DNA of 64,000 nucleotides from Advenella sp. FME57 (GCF_014897675.1 NZ_JABUXU010000002.1:62001-126000), one strand, 5' to 3'. Positions 38,675 to 48,272 are shown, numbered from the stretch's first letter. Notes: generated by a model not told the origin, from the sequence alone. Translations and numbers: made by a program.

Positions 38675-40093
38675 ATGACCGACGCCAATAAGACTACCTC
38701 CGGCAAAACCACTACCTTTGAATCCTTTACCGAGGTCGGCCTGCACCCCGATCTGCTAAAGGCGGTGATGGCCAGTGGCTATACCAAGCCAACGCCCATC
38801 CAGGAACAGGCCATGCCGCTGATTATGGACGGGCGCGATATCATGGGCGCGGCCCAGACCGGCACCGGCAAAACAGCGGCATTTACGTTGCCGTTGCTGC
38901 ACCGGCTGATGCCCATGGCCAACAGCAGCATGTCGCCAGCCCGCCATCCGGTACGCGCCCTGATCCTGGCGCCCACGCGCGAACTGGCCGATCAGGTCGC
39001 AGAAAGCGTTAAACGCTACAGCCACAGCTCACCCTTGCGCGTGGCTGTTGTTTTTGGTGGGGTAGATATGAATGCCCAACGCGACCAATTGCGCAAGGGC
39101 TGTGAGCTGCTGATCGCCACGCCGGGACGGCTGCTGGACCATATCGAACAGAAAAACGTCAGTCTGAGCCAGGTCAGCGTGCTGGTGCTGGATGAAGCCG
39201 ACCGCATGCTGGATATGGGTTTTCTGCCAGATCTGGAGCGGATCGTCAGATTGCTGCCCAAACCACGCCAAAGCCTGTTGTTTTCGGCGACGTTCAGTAA
39301 CGATATTCGCAAGCTGGCGCGCAATTTCCTGAACAATCCTGTGGAAATCAATGTGGCGCCGCGCAATGCCACGGCCGAAACCGTCACGCAGATCGCCTAC
39401 CCGGTTGCACCAAACGAAAAGAAAGCAGCGGTGCTGTATACGCTTAAATCGCGCAACCTGAGCCAGGTCATTGTTTTTGTCAATACCAAAATCGGCGCCA
39501 GCCGTGTCGCCCGGGAACTGGTCAGTGAAGGCATCAATGCCGAGTCCATTCACGGCGACCGCTCCCAGGCCGAGCGCATCAAGGCGCTTGAGGGCTTCAA
39601 GTCTGGCGAGATTGCCGTCCTGGTGGCAACCGATGTGGCGGCCAGGGGGCTGGACGTGGTCGGATTGCCTTGCGTAATCAATATGGACCTGCCGTATAAC
39701 GCCGAAGACTATGTCCACCGCATCGGCCGCACCGGCAGGGCAGGCGCAAAGGGCGAGGCCATCGCCTTTTACACACAAACCGAAGAACGCCTGCTGGAAG
39801 ATATCGAAAAGCTGATCAAAACGCCGGTGCCAAGGGGCGTACTGTCCATCCCCAGCGTTTTTCTGGCACGCGGACATCACCCGGCGCGGACCACAACCGG
39901 CAAGCCCGAACGTTACAAGAAAACATTTCCTGCCGCCCGGGCTACGCCCATTGACGACTTTTTCTTTCGCCCTTACGAGCCGACCAAGCAAAATATCGAA
40001 TCCGATACTTCGGTAAATCGGCGTGCTGAAGGCCATGGTCCCAAACCCATGCTGGCCGTTTTGCTGGGCGGCCGTCCCAATACCGAAAACTAA
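38675..40093 (+). CDS. rhlE: RhlE-type DEAD-box RNA helicase
   Basis: 472 residues. The Q motif (GYTKPTPIQEQAMP), AQTGTGKTAAFTLPLL, PTRELADQV, VLDEADRMLDMGF, SATFS and HRIGRTGRAG are all present. Family members remodel rRNA or mRNA structure. The C-terminal tail of about 75 residues is short and lacks the long basic tail of some RhlE proteins. An unusual N-terminal GKTTTF stretch is shared with the OmpA-like protein at 50211. Confidence 0.92.
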   Translation: MTDANKTTSGKTTTFESFTEVGLHPDLLKAVMASGYTKPTPIQEQAMPLIMDGRDIMGAAQTGTGKTAAFTLPLLHRLMPMANSSMSPARHPVRALILAPTRELADQVAESVKRYSHSSPLRVAVVFGGVDMNAQRDQLRKGCELLIATPGRLLDHIEQKNVSLSQVSVLVLDEADRMLDMGFLPDLERIVRLLPKPRQSLLFSATFSNDIRKLARNFLNNPVEINVAPRNATAETVTQIAYPVAPNEKKAAVLYTLKSRNLSQVIVFVNTKIGASRVARELVSEGINAESIHGDRSQAERIKALEGFKSGEIAVLVATDVAARGLDVVGLPCVINMDLPYNAEDYVHRIGRTGRAGAKGEAIAFYTQTEERLLEDIEKLIKTPVPRGVLSIPSVFLARGHHPARTTTGKPERYKKTFPAARATPIDDFFFRPYEPTKQNIESDTSVNRRAEGHGPKPMLAVLLGGRPNTEN

Positions 40094-40252
40094 TCGGCAA
40101 ACTCATGTTTCAGCCGCGTTCAAATACTTGAAACCGCGGCTCACGACTCCCACATTCCTGTTTAAATCAAGGTTGCGGCAAGCGGGCATCGATGGTGCTG
40201 CGCGGCTGTCGCTGTGTTGCCTGGCCTTGCGCCTGGCTCGGCTGACCTTGTC

Positions 40253-40639
40253 TCAGGCCGAGGCGGTCAACAGCGTGCGCATATCGGCCGGCCCGTCGGC
40301 GCGTGTGTCGGGATCGTCGCCCACGGCCTGCAGCATGCGTTCCAGGTGACTGATGTAGGGCAGCATGGTACCGAAAAACCGGGTTTGCCCGTCGGTCTGA
40401 ATCAGCAGGGTAGGGAAGTTCTCAACGTCCAGATCATCCAGCAGTTCGGGATTGTCTTCAACGTCGATCCACAGGAACAGATGCTGGGGGTAGCGTTCAC
40501 TCATGGCCTGGAAGGCTTCGTGGTAGTCGCCGCAAGTATCGCACCAGGCTGCGCAATAACAGGCAATAAGCCATGTGTCGGGATTGTCCAGCGCCTGGAG
40601 CAACTGGGGAACATGCTGGCCGGGGGTTTGAATGAACAT
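40253..40639 (-). CDS. Thioredoxin-like protein
   Basis: 128 residues from ATG 40639; the open frame extends through the upstream repeat but MFIQTPGQHVPQLLQAL begins a normal thioredoxin fold. The redox motif is CYCAAWCDTCGDY (active-site Cys-Asp-Thr-Cys) and the cis-proline region is VENFPTLLI. No signal peptide is seen, so it should be cytoplasmic. Partner unknown. Confidence 0.82.
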   Translation of the reverse strand: MFIQTPGQHVPQLLQALDNPDTWLIACYCAAWCDTCGDYHEAFQAMSERYPQHLFLWIDVEDNPELLDDLDVENFPTLLIQTDGQTRFFGTMLPYISHLERMLQAVGDDPDTRADGPADMRTLLTASA

Positions 40640-40653
40640 ATGGGTCTGCAAAT

Positions 40654-40695
40654 GAGTAACGGGTGACGGGTAACGAGTAATAAGTAACAGGTAAC
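40654..40695. repeat. Six 7-base tandem repeats between thioredoxin-like and EI24 genes
   Basis: GAGTAAC, GGGTGAC, GGGTAAC, GAGTAAT, AAGTAAC, AGGTAAC, in a row with no gaps. The consensus is RRGTAAC. It fills the short space between two divergent genes, so it lies in both promoters. Confidence 0.75.
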
Positions 40696-40740
40696 GGTTG
40701 GATCTGAAACCATTTACGCCATCGCGCAAAAGGGAAAGTT

Positions 40741-41553
40741 ATGCAAAATAGTACACCATTCGGACAGCAATCAGAAAGCGTGCCATCGCCATACGAAGGC
40801 GTCGGCCGCGCTTTCGGACGTGCAATGGTCTCACAGCTGCAGCCACGCATGTTGCTGGCGCTGCTGCTGCCGTTTGCCGCCGCGCTGATCGTCATGCTGT
40901 TTTTTGCGCGGTTCCTGTGGGAGCCGGTGGCCGATTGGTTGAATCTGTTTGTCACGCAGTCGGAAATGATGACTGGCATCGAAAGCGGGATGGCTGGCGT
41001 CGGGCTGCTTTCCATGACTATCTATCTGGTTCATATTCTGGTGTTTGTGATCATGGTCACTATAGGCAGCAGTATTGGTCTGCTGATTGCCGCTGTGCTG
41101 GTCATGCCCATGGTGGTAGGCCATGTGGCGCGCACCGATTATCCGGAACTGGATCGCCGCGGCGGTCAGGTCTTTGTTTCAAGCCTGATGAATTCGACCA
41201 AAGTGATGCTGGTTTTTATCGTTGGCTGGGTCATTACGCTGCCGCTGTGGCTTATCCCACCGGTCGCCGTGCTGCTGCATGTATTCTGGTGGGCTTATGC
41301 ATTTACCCATATGTTGCGGTTTGATGCGCTGGTCGAACATGCCACGCGGCAGGAGCGAGCGCAGATTATCGCCGGCCGGCGCGGTGGCGGATGGCTGATC
41401 GGCACAATCTGTGCAACGGTCAACCTGATTCCCCTGACCTGGATTGTATTGCCCGTTTTTACGTCCCTGGTCTATGCGCACCATGGGCTGGCTGCACTGG
41501 CCGAACAACGTCGAAACAGCCCGGCGCTATTGTCGTCACAGTCCAATCTTTAG
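40741..41553 (+). CDS. EI24/CysZ-like membrane protein
   Basis: 270 residues with four or five membrane segments (about 35-60, 88-130, 155-200, 225-255). PEAxD-type loops such as VGHVARTDYPELDRRGG and the general layout resemble the EI24 domain family that includes sulfate permease CysZ. The function is not established. It is 40 bases before the molybdopterin-binding gene. Confidence 0.7.
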   Translation: MQNSTPFGQQSESVPSPYEGVGRAFGRAMVSQLQPRMLLALLLPFAAALIVMLFFARFLWEPVADWLNLFVTQSEMMTGIESGMAGVGLLSMTIYLVHILVFVIMVTIGSSIGLLIAAVLVMPMVVGHVARTDYPELDRRGGQVFVSSLMNSTKVMLVFIVGWVITLPLWLIPPVAVLLHVFWWAYAFTHMLRFDALVEHATRQERAQIIAGRRGGGWLIGTICATVNLIPLTWIVLPVFTSLVYAHHGLAALAEQRRNSPALLSSQSNL

Positions 41554-41592
41554 CGTTAGAATAGCGTCATCCCGAGACGGGCCAACAACAGG

Positions 41593-42411
41593 ATGAGCAT
41601 TATGAACGATAAGGCAGCACGTAAAATCAGTTTGATCATTGTGGGAGACGAAATCCTCTCCGGCCGGCGTCAGGACAAGCATCTGTCCAAAATCATCGAG
41701 TTGCTTGCCGCGCGAGGCATGCAACTGTCGCGCGCCGAATTCCTGCCGGACGATCTTGAAACCCTGATTGCTGCATACAAACGCAGTTTCGCGTCGAATG
41801 ATATTGTTTTTTCCAGTGGCGGCATTGGCGCTACGCCCGATGACAAAACCCGCACGGCGGTCGCGCAGGCGCTGGGTGTGTCGCTGGCCCTGCATCCGGA
41901 AGCCGAAAGGCTGATCACCGAACGCTTTGAGCAACTTGCGTTGGAAGGGCGCGGTACGCATGATCCTGGCTCGCCAGAGAACCAGCGCCGGCTGGCCATG
42001 GGGGTGTTCCCGGTTGGCGCCCAGATTGTGCCCAATCCCTATAATCGCATTCCGGGCTTTTTCATCCAGGACCATACTTTTGTCCCGGGATTCCCGGAAA
42101 TGGCCTGGCCCATGGTCGAGTGGACCCTGGATAACCGTTATGCGGATTATCAGCACCTGAGCCAACTGGTCTCGCACAACATCCTGGCCTACGGTGTTCC
42201 CGAATCGCGGATCACGCCGGCGTTAGAGCATATCGAAACGAATTGGGCCGGCATCAGCACTTTCAGCCTGCCGACCATGGGCAAGGGCGCGGGCGCTTAT
42301 ATCGATCTGGGTGTCAAAGGCGAAGAGCCGGCCGCCACTGCAGCGTTCGATTATTTGAAAGGTGAGATCTTGCGCGTGGGCGGCCGTTTTCATGCGGACA
42401 AACCCGTATAA
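41593..42411 (+). CDS. Molybdopterin-binding domain protein (CinA N-terminal type)
   Basis: 272 residues. The MoaB/Mog fold is clear in IIVGDEILSGRRQDKH (about residue 15) and FSSGGIGATPDDKTRTAVAQALG (about residue 75). The C-terminal amidase part of full CinA is missing, so this is the stand-alone form found in many betaproteobacteria. Its role is not established. A clear terminator follows. Confidence 0.85.
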   Translation: MSIMNDKAARKISLIIVGDEILSGRRQDKHLSKIIELLAARGMQLSRAEFLPDDLETLIAAYKRSFASNDIVFSSGGIGATPDDKTRTAVAQALGVSLALHPEAERLITERFEQLALEGRGTHDPGSPENQRRLAMGVFPVGAQIVPNPYNRIPGFFIQDHTFVPGFPEMAWPMVEWTLDNRYADYQHLSQLVSHNILAYGVPESRITPALEHIETNWAGISTFSLPTMGKGAGAYIDLGVKGEEPAATAAFDYLKGEILRVGGRFHADKPV

Positions 42412-42435
42412 AGGGCCTTATTGTCGTATTCGAAA

Positions 42436-42460
42436 GAAAATCCGACATTGTCGGGTTTTC
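42436..42460 (+). terminator. Rho-independent terminator
   Basis: AAAATCCGAC, loop ATT, GTCGGGTTTT (one G-T pair), followed by CATTTTTC. It ends the transcript of the molybdopterin-binding gene before the IclR gene. Confidence 0.75.
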
Positions 42461-42481
42461 ATTTTTCACAATATGATATAA

Positions 42482-42504
42482 AATATATTGCACCGCAATA
42501 TTTT
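42482..42504. promoter_or_regulatory. Dyad before the IclR gene
   Basis: ATTGC-ACC-GCAAT (42487-42499), extended outward by A/T pairs with one mismatch. It lies about 19 bases before ATG 42518, a likely site for autoregulation by IclR. Confidence 0.45.
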
Positions 42505-42517
42505 GAATCCCTCCATC

Positions 42518-43324
42518 ATGGCTAACCGGCTCTTAACTACGCAGGCTGCGTCCGATTCCGACAAGACGAATGCTGTCTCCGGCATCAGTATCCAGGTCCT
42601 GGAACGCACAATGAAAGTGCTGGATGTGCTGGCAGACCAGCCGCATCCAGTTTCCCTGAAGGACATCGCGGCACTTACGGCGCTGCACGCCTCAACTGCC
42701 CATCGCATACTGAACGATCTGGCGGTCGGTCGCTACGTCGAGCGTGTCAACAACGGCATGTATCAATTGGGTATCCGGCTTCTGGAGCTGGGTGCGCTGG
42801 TCAAGGATCGGCTGAATGTGCGCGATGTGGCGCACGATCATCTGCAAACCCTGCACCATCTGACAGGGCAGACCGTGAACCTGTCCATCCAGCAGGGCGA
42901 TGACATTGTCTATATTGATCGCGCCTGGAGCGAACGCTCGGGCATGCAGGTTGTGCGGGCCATTGGCGGGCGGGCGCCACTGCACCTGACCTCTGTCGGT
43001 AAACTCTTTCTGGCTTCGTCCGACGCCCGTTATGTGCGTGCTTACGCTACGCGCACGGGCTTATCGGGCAACACCCGCAACAGCCTGACTGATCTGGATC
43101 GCCTTGAGCGCGACTTGAGCTTTGTACGTCGCCATGGCTACGCCCGTGATAACGAAGAACTCGAGCTGGGCGTACGTTGCATCTCTGCCGGGATCTACGA
43201 CGATTCGGGCAAACTGGTGGCCGGGCTTTCCATTTCCGCGCCGGCAGAGCGTCTGCAGGAAGAATGGGTGGAAATGTTGGTAGGCACTGCAGCAAAAATA
43301 TCTGCCGCCCTGGGTTACGAATAG
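42518..43324 (+). CDS. IclR family transcriptional regulator
   Basis: 268 residues. ATG 42518 is used; a longer TTG start would put the upstream dyad inside the gene. The winged helix (about residues 25-85, VSLKDIAALTALHASTAHRILNDL) is followed by the IclR effector domain, with GLSGNTRNSLTD and the later ELELGVRCISAGIYDDSGKLVAG. The effector and targets are unknown, since neighbours are unrelated. Confidence 0.9.
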   Translation: MANRLLTTQAASDSDKTNAVSGISIQVLERTMKVLDVLADQPHPVSLKDIAALTALHASTAHRILNDLAVGRYVERVNNGMYQLGIRLLELGALVKDRLNVRDVAHDHLQTLHHLTGQTVNLSIQQGDDIVYIDRAWSERSGMQVVRAIGGRAPLHLTSVGKLFLASSDARYVRAYATRTGLSGNTRNSLTDLDRLERDLSFVRRHGYARDNEELELGVRCISAGIYDDSGKLVAGLSISAPAERLQEEWVEMLVGTAAKISAALGYE

Positions 43325-43666
43325 CCTGTAGCATGACGATGACGCCTACTTGAACATCCCGTCAGGCATCTCTTGCGTGTCATGGTGCAGTCATAACATT
43401 CATATAATATTCAATCAAGTATCGCAGTTTGACAGATGGACAAAGCGGATTTTGTTGCATTGCACAAAAAATGCTTGACCTGCTGAAAATGACGTGTATA
43501 ATTTTAATTGTGCAATGCAACAATAAAAAGGGTGGGTGGTCGTAGCCCGGGAAGTGAAAAGAACATTGCCGCCGATGCAGCAAACTGTTTTAGCAGATAC
43601 CTATCGTGCACGAGCACCAGGCCCTGTGTAACTTAACACTGTACTATCTACCGAGGATATATCATC
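43325..43666 (+). promoter_or_regulatory. Phasin promoter region with two mirror-image operators
   Basis: No gene lies here. A strong promoter is visible: TTGACC (43475-43480), a 16-base spacer and TATAAT (43497-43502), giving a leader of about 160 bases. TTGTTGCATTGCACAA (43452-43467) lies upstream and its exact reverse complement TTGTGCAATGCAACAA (43508-43523) lies downstream, 56 bases apart. TGCA-rich sites like these are what PhaR-type repressors bind at phasin genes, so I infer PhaR control. Confidence 0.7.
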
Positions 43667-44248
43667 ATGAGCGCCATTCCACAACAAATTCTTGATCGTC
43701 AAAAATCTACAATGAACGCGGCTGTTGCCGTTCAGAGTTCCCTGTTCAGCGGCTTTGAAAAGCTGGTTGACCTGAACCTGAAAGTAATCAAAGCGACATT
43801 GGGTGAAGTTGCAGAACAAACTCAGCAAGTTGCTGGACTGAAAGACCCACAAGAAGCTGCTGCTTACGTGTCTTCACTGGCCCAGCCCAACTCAGAAAAA
43901 GCCGTCGCATACACCAAACACGTGTATGACATCGTTTCTGGCGTCAACAATGAACTGATCAAACTGACAGAAGCGCAAGTTGCCGAAGGTCAGCAACAGG
44001 TTTCCGAAGCCATTGACCAACTGGCCAAAAACGCGCCTACAGGTTCTGAAAGTGCTGTTGCGTTGATGAAATCATCACTGGCAACGGTATCTACTGCCTA
44101 TGATTCAATGAACAAAGCTGCCAAGCAGGCTGCTGAAGTTGCTGAGTCCAATATCTCTGCGGCAACCAATGCAACCATCAAGGCAACAGAGACAGCCACC
44201 AAAGCTGCAGCAACGGCAAGCCGTTCAACTGCTCGCCGCCAGGCTTAA
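43667..44248 (+). CDS. phaP: Phasin, polyhydroxyalkanoate granule-associated protein
   Basis: 193 residues. The first 110 residues form the phasin_2 helical core (NAAVAVQSSLFSGFEKLVDLNLKVIKATLGE), and the tail is Ala/Thr/Lys-rich (ATNATIKATETATKAAATAS) and probably coiled. GAGGATAT precedes ATG. Phasins coat PHA granules and set their size. The gene is less GC-rich and uses AAA/GAA more than its neighbours, as expected of a very highly expressed gene. No PHA synthase is nearby. Confidence 0.92.
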   Translation: MSAIPQQILDRQKSTMNAAVAVQSSLFSGFEKLVDLNLKVIKATLGEVAEQTQQVAGLKDPQEAAAYVSSLAQPNSEKAVAYTKHVYDIVSGVNNELIKLTEAQVAEGQQQVSEAIDQLAKNAPTGSESAVALMKSSLATVSTAYDSMNKAAKQAAEVAESNISAATNATIKATETATKAAATASRSTARRQA

Positions 44249-44291
44249 TCTGCGCCAATAACGGGCGAGCGCTTCGGCGGCGCCCGGGATG

Positions 44292-44327
44292 AAAAAATAG
44301 CCCTTTCACTGTGAGGGGCTATTTTTT
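44292..44327. terminator. Bidirectional Rho-independent terminator
   Basis: AAAAAATAGCCC (44292-44303) and GGGCTATTTTTT (44316-44327) pair perfectly with a 12-base loop. A T-run follows on both strands, so it can end both the phasin transcript and the opposing pyrD transcript. Confidence 0.9.
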
Positions 44328-44358
44328 TGCGTATTCGAAAAGGATGTTCGAAAAGCAG

Positions 44359-45420
44359 TCAGGCTGCGCCGGGCTGGCTTATCTGTGCAATTGCCCTGAC
44401 GCATTCGTCCACCAGCACGGGACCCCGATAGATCAGTCCCGTGTAGAGCTGAATGGCATTGGCCCCCGCCTGCACTTTTTCTGCTGCCTGAGCGCCTTCC
44501 ATAATGCCGCCCACGCCGATAATGGGATAGTCGGCAGCCAGTTCCCGCCGCAGACCCCGAATGACTTTGAGTGATGCTTCATGCACAGGCATGCCGGATA
44601 AGCCGCCTTTTTCCTTGGCATGGGACAGCCCGTTGACGCCTTTGCGTGACAAGGTTGTATTGGTGGCAATGACGCCATCAATCTCGTATTGCGACAATAG
44701 CCCGGCAATGGTGGCGATCTGGTTGGCGTCCAGATCGGGCGCGATTTTTACCACAACGGGCACGGCCCGCCCGTGTTTATCGGCCAGTTCCTTGCGTTTT
44801 TCGCGTAACGCGGTCAGCAAACCGGTCAGTTCGTCTACCTGTTGCAGGGCGCGCAGGTTCTGGGTATTGGGCGACGATATGTTAACGGTCACATAATCGG
44901 CGTGCGCGTATACGCCGGCTAGCCCCAGCAGATAGTCATCGGCTGCCTGTTCTATAGGGGTGGCCACATTTTTCCCGATATTCAGGCCCAGAATGCCGCC
45001 GCGTTTTTTCCATTCGCTGCGGGCCACATTGGCCAGGAAGGCTTCCAGCCCCTGGTTATTGAAACCCAGGCGATTGATCAGGGCGTTGGCTTGCGGTAGG
45101 CGAAACATGCGCGGTTTTGGATTGCCCGGTTGCGCCTTGGGCGTTACTGTACCTACCTCTATGAAGCCGAAACCCATATGGCTTAGCGCGTCAATATAGG
45201 CGCCGTTTTTGTCCAGGCCGGCGGCCAGCCCGACCGGGTTGGGCACATTCAGGCCCAGCATGCGCAAGGGGGCACTGGGCCTGGCATCGAGTACCTTTTT
45301 CAGCAGGCCCCATTGATGTAATTTGTTCAAGCCTTCCAGGGTACGTTCGTGCGCCCGTTCAGGGTCCATGGAAAACAGGACCGGGCGGATCAGCGGATAA
45401 AGGCGATAGGCAAGTGACAT
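44359..45420 (-). CDS. pyrD: PyrD, quinone-dependent dihydroorotate dehydrogenase (class 2)
   Basis: 353 residues. [57 protein letters not shown] and a late [29 protein letters not shown], which binds FMN. The N-terminal helices attach to the membrane. It oxidises dihydroorotate to orotate for pyrimidine synthesis. It follows bpt by 6 bases. Confidence 0.96.
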   Translation of the reverse strand: MSLAYRLYPLIRPVLFSMDPERAHERTLEGLNKLHQWGLLKKVLDARPSAPLRMLGLNVPNPVGLAAGLDKNGAYIDALSHMGFGFIEVGTVTPKAQPGNPKPRMFRLPQANALINRLGFNNQGLEAFLANVARSEWKKRGGILGLNIGKNVATPIEQAADDYLLGLAGVYAHADYVTVNISSPNTQNLRALQQVDELTGLLTALREKRKELADKHGRAVPVVVKIAPDLDANQIATIAGLLSQYEIDGVIATNTTLSRKGVNGLSHAKEKGGLSGMPVHEASLKVIRGLRRELAADYPIIGVGGIMEGAQAAEKVQAGANAIQLYTGLIYRGPVLVDECVRAIAQISQPGAA

Positions 45421-45426
45421 GGCGAA

Positions 45427-46179
45427 TCAAAAAGAGGATAGTTCAGACAGGTCAATGTTTGCACTGTCGATCCATCGGTGGTTAATATAAAGCTCGATAG
45501 GCCGGAAATTGATTTTGTACGCCATTTTGCGGCTTTGAGCGATCCAATAGCCCAGATACAACCACGGCAGGCCCCGGTCTTTGCAATGACCGATTTGCCA
45601 CAAAATGCCATACGTACCCAGGCTGCCAGCATAATCGGGATCGTAAAACGTGTATACGGAGGATAACCCGTCATCGGTCACATCGATGATGGACACCATT
45701 CTGAGCACCTGGTCCTCGTCATGGAACTGCACCAGTTGCGAGTCGATGCGGCTGGTCAGCAGAAACTCTTCATATTGTTCGGCGCTGTCGTCGTCCATGC
45801 CGCCACCGGCGTGGCGCGAAGCCTGGTATTTCTTATACAGGTCAAAATGACTTTCGTCCCATTCCAGGGGGCGGATGCTGGCCCGCAAATTGTCGTGGCG
45901 TTTCAGAATGCGGCGCTGGGTGCGGTTGGGCGCGAACTGCGCGCAGTTTATTCTGACTGAAATACAGGCGCGGCATTGGTCGCAGCGGGGGCGGTAGGTA
46001 AACAGGCCACTGCGGCGAAAGCCATTGCGCAGCAGCTGGGCATAAACCGGCGGGCGAATCAGGTGCCCGGGCACGACGACCTGTGAGCGCGCCATTTTTC
46101 CGTCCAGATAGCTGCAGGAATAGGGCGCGGTCAGATAAAACTGCAGGACGTTGAAGGATGGATCGTGGATATCGCTCAT
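45427..46179 (-). CDS. bpt: Bpt, leucyl/aspartyl-type aminoacyl-tRNA--protein transferase (ATE family)
   Basis: 250 residues. [20 protein letters not shown], the C-x2-C of [13 protein letters not shown] and a late [22 protein letters not shown] define the bacterial ATE-like family. Bpt adds leucine to N-terminal Asp or Glu, which marks proteins for the ClpS-ClpAP N-degron pathway. It sits next to aat, whose product adds Leu/Phe to Lys/Arg N-termini. Confidence 0.92.
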   Translation of the reverse strand: MSDIHDPSFNVLQFYLTAPYSCSYLDGKMARSQVVVPGHLIRPPVYAQLLRNGFRRSGLFTYRPRCDQCRACISVRINCAQFAPNRTQRRILKRHDNLRASIRPLEWDESHFDLYKKYQASRHAGGGMDDDSAEQYEEFLLTSRIDSQLVQFHDEDQVLRMVSIIDVTDDGLSSVYTFYDPDYAGSLGTYGILWQIGHCKDRGLPWLYLGYWIAQSRKMAYKINFRPIELYINHRWIDSANIDLSELSSF

Positions 46180-46235
46180 GGCTGGTTACCGGCTGTGGGG
46201 CGTTTTTGCCAACTATACCTTAAAAATGTATTTGC

Positions 46236-46982
46236 TCACATCGGGGGAACGATAGTTCCGTCACCAAGCATCTGGCCAGCGGGCCAGAGCACGGCTGGCT
46301 GGCTGACTGCCTCTGACACATGGCGTAGAAACGCCGCCCGCGGCTGGGGGCGCGCGCCCATACTGGCCAGATGGGGCGTATCCTGCTGGCAGTCGATCCA
46401 GGTTACCTGATTGGCTTTGAGAAAACGCACCAGCCAGGCCAGGGCGATTTTGGAGGTGTTGCTGCTGGTGGAGAACATGGATTCTCCATAAAACATGCGG
46501 CCGATGCCAATGCCGTACAGACCGCCGGCCAGCCGCCCGTCCTGCCAGGTTTCAATTGAATGGGCATAGCCCTGGCGATGCAATTGCGTATACGCAGCGA
46601 TCATTTCATCTGTAATCCAGGTGCCGGCTTGCACGCCGCGCGGTGCCGCACAGGCGCGCATCACCGCTTCGAAGCACGTGTCGGTCGTTACCTTGATGGC
46701 GGCGTCTTGCTGGCGCTCGTGACGGGCAACGCGCTTGAGCAGCTTGCCCAGGCTTGGCGAAATCCTGAAGGCATCGCACTGCAGCACCATGCGCGCAGAA
46801 GGAGACCACCACAGTACCGGCTGGTCGGCCGAATACCAGGGGAAAATACCCAGTCTGTAGGCTTGCAACAGGCGGGACGTGGACAGATCACCGCCAAACG
46901 CCAGCAGGCCATCGGGCTCTTTCAATGCCTGGCAGGCCGGAGGGAATGGCTCGCCGTTGTCAAGGCAGGGCAGTGTAATCAT
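46236..46982 (-). CDS. aat: Aat, leucyl/phenylalanyl-tRNA--protein transferase
   Basis: 248 residues. GLLAFGGDLSTSRLLQAYRLG, IFPWYS and WWSPSARMVL at the start, then GGLYGIGIGRMFYGESMFS and WIDCQQDTPHLASMGA. It transfers Leu or Phe from tRNA to N-terminal Lys/Arg, making type 2 N-degrons. It lies in a row with the Nudix gene upstream (27 bases) and bpt downstream (56 bases). Confidence 0.95.
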   Translation of the reverse strand: MITLPCLDNGEPFPPACQALKEPDGLLAFGGDLSTSRLLQAYRLGIFPWYSADQPVLWWSPSARMVLQCDAFRISPSLGKLLKRVARHERQQDAAIKVTTDTCFEAVMRACAAPRGVQAGTWITDEMIAAYTQLHRQGYAHSIETWQDGRLAGGLYGIGIGRMFYGESMFSTSSNTSKIALAWLVRFLKANQVTWIDCQQDTPHLASMGARPQPRAAFLRHVSEAVSQPAVLWPAGQMLGDGTIVPPM

Positions 46983-47009
46983 AATGGCGAAGAACCCGGG
47001 TGCAACTGC

Positions 47010-47582
47010 TTATTCTATGCTGTGATAATGCGTCGTAAATACGCCGCTGGCCCGGTCCTGCAGGTAGACCTTCAAGGTGTGGGTAACGGTGCGAAACGAC
47101 AGTTCATCCCAGGGTATTTCATCCAGGTTGAAAAACCTGGCTTCCAGCGATTCGGGCCCCGGGTTCAGGCGATCGCTTGTGACCGTTGCAAGAAAATACA
47201 TATGCACCTGATTGACGCGCGGCACATCCAGGACGGTAAACAGGCTGCCCAGCCTGATATCTGCACCGGCTTCCTCGTCGGTCTCGCGCAAGGCACCCTG
47301 GCTGGTCGTCTCCGATAGTTCCATAAAGCCTGCCGGCAGGGTCCAGGTGTCGTAACGAGGCTCAATGGCCCGGCGGCACAGCAGGATCTGATCGTTCCAG
47401 ATCGGAACGGTACCAACTACGATCAACGGGTTGCGATAATGGACGGCGCCGCAATGATTGCAGACGTCGCGTTGGCGATTATCATCAGGCGGAACCAGAC
47501 GCGTCAGCGGATTGCCACACTGGCTGCAGAAAGCCTGGGTCGTGGGGGCAGGAAAATAGTGCAAAGCGCTGGGTAACGTCAT
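47010..47582 (-). CDS. Nudix hydrolase with zinc ribbon
   Basis: 190 residues. An N-terminal zinc ribbon (FCSQCGNPL, DVCNHCGAVHY) precedes a Nudix box GFMELSETTSQGALRETDEE, which fits GX5EX7REUXEEXG apart from Thr at the U position. The layout is that of NudC-like NADH pyrophosphatases without the extra N-terminal domain. Substrate unknown. First of four genes on the same strand (Nudix-aat-bpt-pyrD). Confidence 0.88.
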   Translation of the reverse strand: MTLPSALHYFPAPTTQAFCSQCGNPLTRLVPPDDNRQRDVCNHCGAVHYRNPLIVVGTVPIWNDQILLCRRAIEPRYDTWTLPAGFMELSETTSQGALRETDEEAGADIRLGSLFTVLDVPRVNQVHMYFLATVTSDRLNPGPESLEARFFNLDEIPWDELSFRTVTHTLKVYLQDRASGVFTTHYHSIE

Positions 47583-47651
47583 GGTGTTTTTTCTGGTGCG
47601 ATGGATTCAGGCATAGTGTAAACAATAATGCCCGATTATTGGCAAAAAGCA

Positions 47652-48272
47652 TCAGCCGGCTGCCGGCTCACGAGCAAAGCCCAGTCTTGCCGGAATATGT
47701 GCGCTTTCCAGCCATTGCATGGGCGCCGTCCAATCGGCCGTGCCGTCCAGGGACACCCGCAAGGTGCTGCCGTCTTGCAGCGCTTGCAAATGATTCTGAT
47801 CCAGCGGTATTGGTGCCGCCAGCGTGCCGGCCTCGGGCATGACCTGCAGGCGGGTGCTCAACAGGCCCATGTCGCGGCCAACCAGCATTGCTGCACCGTG
47901 TTCGGTCTGCATATACAGTCGGCCCTGCCCATCGAGCAGCCATTGGCTGATCCGGGTGACGGGCAGTTCGTTATGGGTGAGCAGCGTTTGCATATCGTCG
48001 GCCAGGCGGACAATATAGGGAGCGCAGGCAAGATCGACAAATACCCGTTGCGGGCCGTTCTGGAAGAACCATTCGCCAGCCTCGTTTGTCGCGTAGTTGC
48101 GGTTCATGAAAAGGCGGATCTGTTCATTGGCAATTTTTTCGCCGCTTTGTCCCTCGCGCGCACCGCCGTTGGTATGCAGCAGCCAGTCGCCCTGGGCATT
48201 GAGCGACAGCCAGCCATATACCGCCGGCACATTGGGCCACTTTTGCATGGCCCCCAGAACCTGTTCATCCAT
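47652..48272 (-). CDS. Uncharacterised conserved protein
   Basis: 206 residues, no signal peptide or membrane segment. [21 protein letters not shown] at residues 12-32 and a later [16 protein letters not shown] suggest a family of unknown function that I recall as common in Burkholderiales; I cannot give its Pfam number with confidence. It ends 70 bases from the Nudix gene and is divergent from phhB. Confidence 0.7.
   Translation of the reverse strand: MDEQVLGAMQKWPNVPAVYGWLSLNAQGDWLLHTNGGAREGQSGEKIANEQIRLFMNRNYATNEAGEWFFQNGPQRVFVDLACAPYIVRLADDMQTLLTHNELPVTRISQWLLDGQGRLYMQTEHGAAMLVGRDMGLLSTRLQVMPEAGTLAAPIPLDQNHLQALQDGSTLRVSLDGTADWTAPMQWLESAHIPARLGFAREPAAG

Noticed and set aside
39029-40036. 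A 335-codon reverse frame opposite rhlE
   Set aside because: Antisense shadow of the helicase gene.
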